Assembly (NCBI GenBank): GCA_046330455.1 | Contig: JAXLSU010000008.1 | Coordinates: 124,001 to 188,000, forward strand | Origin: CAVQXR01 sp046330455 | Lineage (GTDB): Bacteria > Actinomycetota > Thermoleophilia > Gaiellales > Gaiellaceae | Direction: 5' to 3' | Length of the DNA: 64,000 nt | Shown here: positions 62,122 to 64,000 of the stretch, one piece after another | How the letters are laid out: every line of letters begins with the position of its first letter | Numbering within the stretch: position 1 is the first letter of the stretch | Position numbers and translations under genes: made by a program | Notes under the pieces: model-generated | Database searches by the model: none | Told to the model about the DNA's origin: nothing | The model's input: only the letters and a program-made list of their open reading frames with translations

Positions 62122-63726
62122 TCACGGATCGAACATCCGGTAGAGGTCGGTGCCGTCGCAGGTCGCCCGCGCGGCCCGCCCGTCGATCAGGTCACCGAAC
62201 GTGACGGTGCTCGGGAGGACCTCGTCACCGCCTGCGAGGCGAAACCGGCCGGATCCGAGCGGCTCGAGCAGGGCCTCGACGCCCGGTGGTGCCAGAACGA
62301 CGAGCCGGTCTCTGCGGACGAAGACACGAAACCCCGGCACCCAGGGGCTGAACGCCGCGTACACGCCGGTATAGGCATGCCACTCCTCGGGCACGCGGGG
62401 CTTCGTCTCAGCCCGGTAGCGCTCGCCCGCGTACCAGTCGGGACCATCGAGCAGCTCGACGACGTCGCCATCCTGCCGGCCGAACCGGACGAAGAACGAC
62501 GCCGGGCTCACCGACACGGGGTAGAAGACGTCTGCCTCGACCCGCTCGAGCCGGGCGCGCCGACCGCCGCCGTCGAGACTGAGCCGATCGCCGTCTGCCT
62601 GCACGGCGACCTCACCGGCGTCCGACCGGTACGTGCCGGCGTACGCGGCCGCGTCCGGCACGGACGCGCGATCCACCGCCGGCAGCTCGGGCAGGGCTCG
62701 ACCCTCGACGGTGGCACGTACGAGCTCGAGCGCGACCGGGACGAGCTTCCCGGGCACCCAGGCGAGGTCGACGAAGTTGCAGAGGACGACAGCGCCGACT
62801 CCCGCCCGCGGGTCGATCTCGAGGGCCGAGCTGAAGCCGATCATCCCGCCGGAGTGGCCGACGAGGTTCCGGCCGTCGCGCTCCTCGATCTCGAGGCCGT
62901 ACCCGTACCCGTAGCCGAGCCCGTCCTCGAGCCCTCCGACCGGCGTCGTCATGAGCTCGAAGCTCGAGCTCGAGACCACCCCCGCACCGCCGGCGAGGAG
63001 GAGGCGGGCATACGCGGCCATGTCCTCGGCGCTCGAGCAGATGCTGCCGGCGGCCGAATCGGACTCGACCCAGGCCGCCGGCGCGACCGGCAGCCCCGGG
63101 TGCCACGGCCGTGAGGCGTCCGCCGACGCGTAGCCGACCGAGAGGTGAGGCCGGAGCGCATTCGTGATCACGGGCTCCGTGTCGGTCATCCCCGCAGGTT
63201 CGAGCACGGCCTTGCGCAGCACGTCGGCGATCGGCTCGCCCGTGACGCGCTCGAGCACGAGCCCGATGAGCGAGTACCCGAGGTTCGAATAGAGGAACGG
63301 GCCCGGGGCCGTCGGCTCGATCCGTGCGAGCCGGAGCGCTTCGCCGAGCGTCGACGGCGTCGCCTCCATGCCCGCGGGCAGTCCGCTCGTGTGCGAGAGG
63401 AGGTGGTGGAGCGTGACCGGCTCGCCCACCGTCCGGAGCGGGAGCCACGGGAGGTAATCGGTCACGGGCGCGCGGAGGTCGAGCCTGCCCGCCTCGACCT
63501 CGCGCATCACCGCGAGCGCCGCGAAGGACTTGGAGATCGAGCCGATCTGGAACAGCGTGCGCGGCGTGACCGGGATTCGCCGCTCGACGTCGGCCCACCC
63601 GTGGGCGAGAACGCCGAGCGTTCGCTCCCGATCGGTGACGGCGACGACGGCGCCAGGCGTTGCCCACGCGCCCGCCACCTCGGTCACGTACGCCCCGAGT
63701 CGGGCGAGCGCGGCGTCGATGCTCAC
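62122..63726 (-). CDS. Beta-lactamase-fold serine hydrolase
   Basis: This 534-residue protein has the beta-lactamase/class C fold in its first ~360 residues. The SxxK nucleophile motif is in FQIGSISKSFAAL (near 62-74), the second motif is the YSN in LYSNLGYSLIGL, and HSGG (near 292) stands for the KTG motif. An extra C-terminal beta domain of about 150 residues has PAAYAGTYRSDAGEV- and YTGVYAAFSPW-like repeats. No signal peptide is seen. It may be an esterase or D-aminopeptidase rather than an antibiotic lactamase. It is convergent with the LLM gene across 18 bp. The ATG at 63726 is used. Confidence 0.9.
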   Translation of the reverse strand: MSIDAALARLGAYVTEVAGAWATPGAVVAVTDRERTLGVLAHGWADVERRIPVTPRTLFQIGSISKSFAALAVMREVEAGRLDLRAPVTDYLPWLPLRTVGEPVTLHHLLSHTSGLPAGMEATPSTLGEALRLARIEPTAPGPFLYSNLGYSLIGLVLERVTGEPIADVLRKAVLEPAGMTDTEPVITNALRPHLSVGYASADASRPWHPGLPVAPAAWVESDSAAGSICSSAEDMAAYARLLLAGGAGVVSSSSFELMTTPVGGLEDGLGYGYGYGLEIEERDGRNLVGHSGGMIGFSSALEIDPRAGVGAVVLCNFVDLAWVPGKLVPVALELVRATVEGRALPELPAVDRASVPDAAAYAGTYRSDAGEVAVQADGDRLSLDGGGRRARLERVEADVFYPVSVSPASFFVRFGRQDGDVVELLDGPDWYAGERYRAETKPRVPEEWHAYTGVYAAFSPWVPGFRVFVRRDRLVVLAPPGVEALLEPLGSGRFRLAGGDEVLPSTVTFGDLIDGRAARATCDGTDLYRMFDP

Positions 63727-63760
63727 CGGACGCCGAAGGTGGGAGCCGGTACGGTGCTCC

Positions 63761-64000
63761 CTAGTCGACCGAGTCCCGGAACGCCATGCCCTCGGCTCCG
63801 ATCGCGGACGACTCCTCGATCGGGATGATCGGAGTCACCTCGAACGCGAGCCACGGCGTCCACGGTGCCGTGACCCGGGCGAGCGTCTGGGCGCTGTCGA
63901 CCTCGATGAGCGCGACGCCGCCGGTGCCGTCGGCGAATCCGTAGAAGCCCTGGAACTGCGCCTCCGCGGGCGGTTGCCACCGCGAGAACACCGCGAGCGT
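63761..64000 (-). CDS. DUF3303-like protein (partial, right edge)
   Basis: The last 79 codons of a leftward gene enter from the right edge. The readable part (TLAVFSRWQPPAEAQFQGFY, DGTGGVALIEVDSAQTLAR, PWLAFEVTPIIPIEE) resembles the small DUF3303/ferredoxin-like proteins with a dimeric alpha-beta barrel. Its start is outside the window; a GTG at 63991 is in frame, but homology continues beyond it. It lies 34 bp upstream of the serine hydrolase gene. Function unknown. Confidence 0.7.
   Translation of the reverse strand, partial: TLAVFSRWQPPAEAQFQGFYGFADGTGGVALIEVDSAQTLARVTAPWTPWLAFEVTPIIPIEESSAIGAEGMAFRDSVD

Noticed and set aside
1..64000. Prophage, integron, insertion sequence, CRISPR or biosynthetic gene cluster
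   Set aside because: No integrase, transposase, spacer-repeat array or modular synthase was found; the palindrome family is the only mobile-like signal.

Overview
The window is very GC-rich (roughly 70% by eye), uses many GTG starts, and carries an almost complete coenzyme F420 gene set with a fused two-domain FO synthase. It also has several luciferase-like (LLM) F420-type oxidoreductases, TetR and FCD-GntR regulators, and a cyclase-AAA-TPR regulator. This points to a chromosomal segment of a high-GC actinobacterium, possibly a Thermoleophilia-type soil lineage; that placement is inference. I saw no transposase, integrase, phage gene, rRNA, tRNA or CRISPR array.

Layout. 1-5.2 kb: a TetR gene divergent from an isochorismatase-fold amidohydrolase, an F420-type LLM oxidoreductase and a fused hydantoinase A-B gene that runs off the left edge. 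5.2-6.4 kb: an M29 aminopeptidase. 6.6-17.9 kb: one long leftward run from ureide to ammonia (allantoate amidohydrolase, allantoinase, a DUF3830 protein, fused ureAB, ureC, ureG, ureD, ureE, ureF), followed by a frameshifted methyltransferase and a dimethylglycine-dehydrogenase-like flavoprotein. 18.1-28.7 kb: F420 biosynthesis (fbiC, cofC, cofD, npdG-like, cofE) interrupted by an oxalyl-CoA-synthetase-like ligase, two exported proteins and a ketopantoate-reductase-like gene. 28.8-44.7 kb: mixed genes, including a DUF1326/DUF2182 pair, transporters, leuA with an unusual upstream repeat structure, a MoaD-like/Asp-box propeller pair and several exported proteins. 44.8-50.8 kb: a 1277-residue cyclase-ATPase-TPR regulator, the wreck of an AbrB/PIN toxin-antitoxin pair, a CoA-binding protein and metY. 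51.0-62.1 kb: a catabolic locus built around one divergent promoter, with CoA-ester lyase and MaoC (then MmgE/PrpD and acyl-CoA dehydrogenase) leftward, and an MDR oxidoreductase, split hyuA and hyuB, an FCD-GntR regulator and an LLM oxidoreductase rightward. 62.1-64 kb: a beta-lactamase-fold hydrolase and an edge fragment.

How the genes work together. The dominant theme is nitrogen scavenging from cyclic amides and ureides. Allantoin is opened and stripped of ammonia, urea is split by urease, and two hydantoinase/oxoprolinase systems (one fused, one split) open other cyclic amides. F420 made by the central cluster could serve the three LLM oxidoreductases.

Three kinds of non-coding structure stand out. 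A ~70-bp element is shared by the region upstream of the ureide-urease operon and the region upstream of the fused hydantoinase. Two near-identical 11-bp palindromes overlap both divergent promoters of the second catabolic locus, which encodes its own GntR regulator. A dispersed family of intergenic palindromes, with compensated stems, sits at gene ends across the window. Many genes appear to be transcribed leaderless, from a TANNNT -10 box six to eight bases ahead of the start codon.
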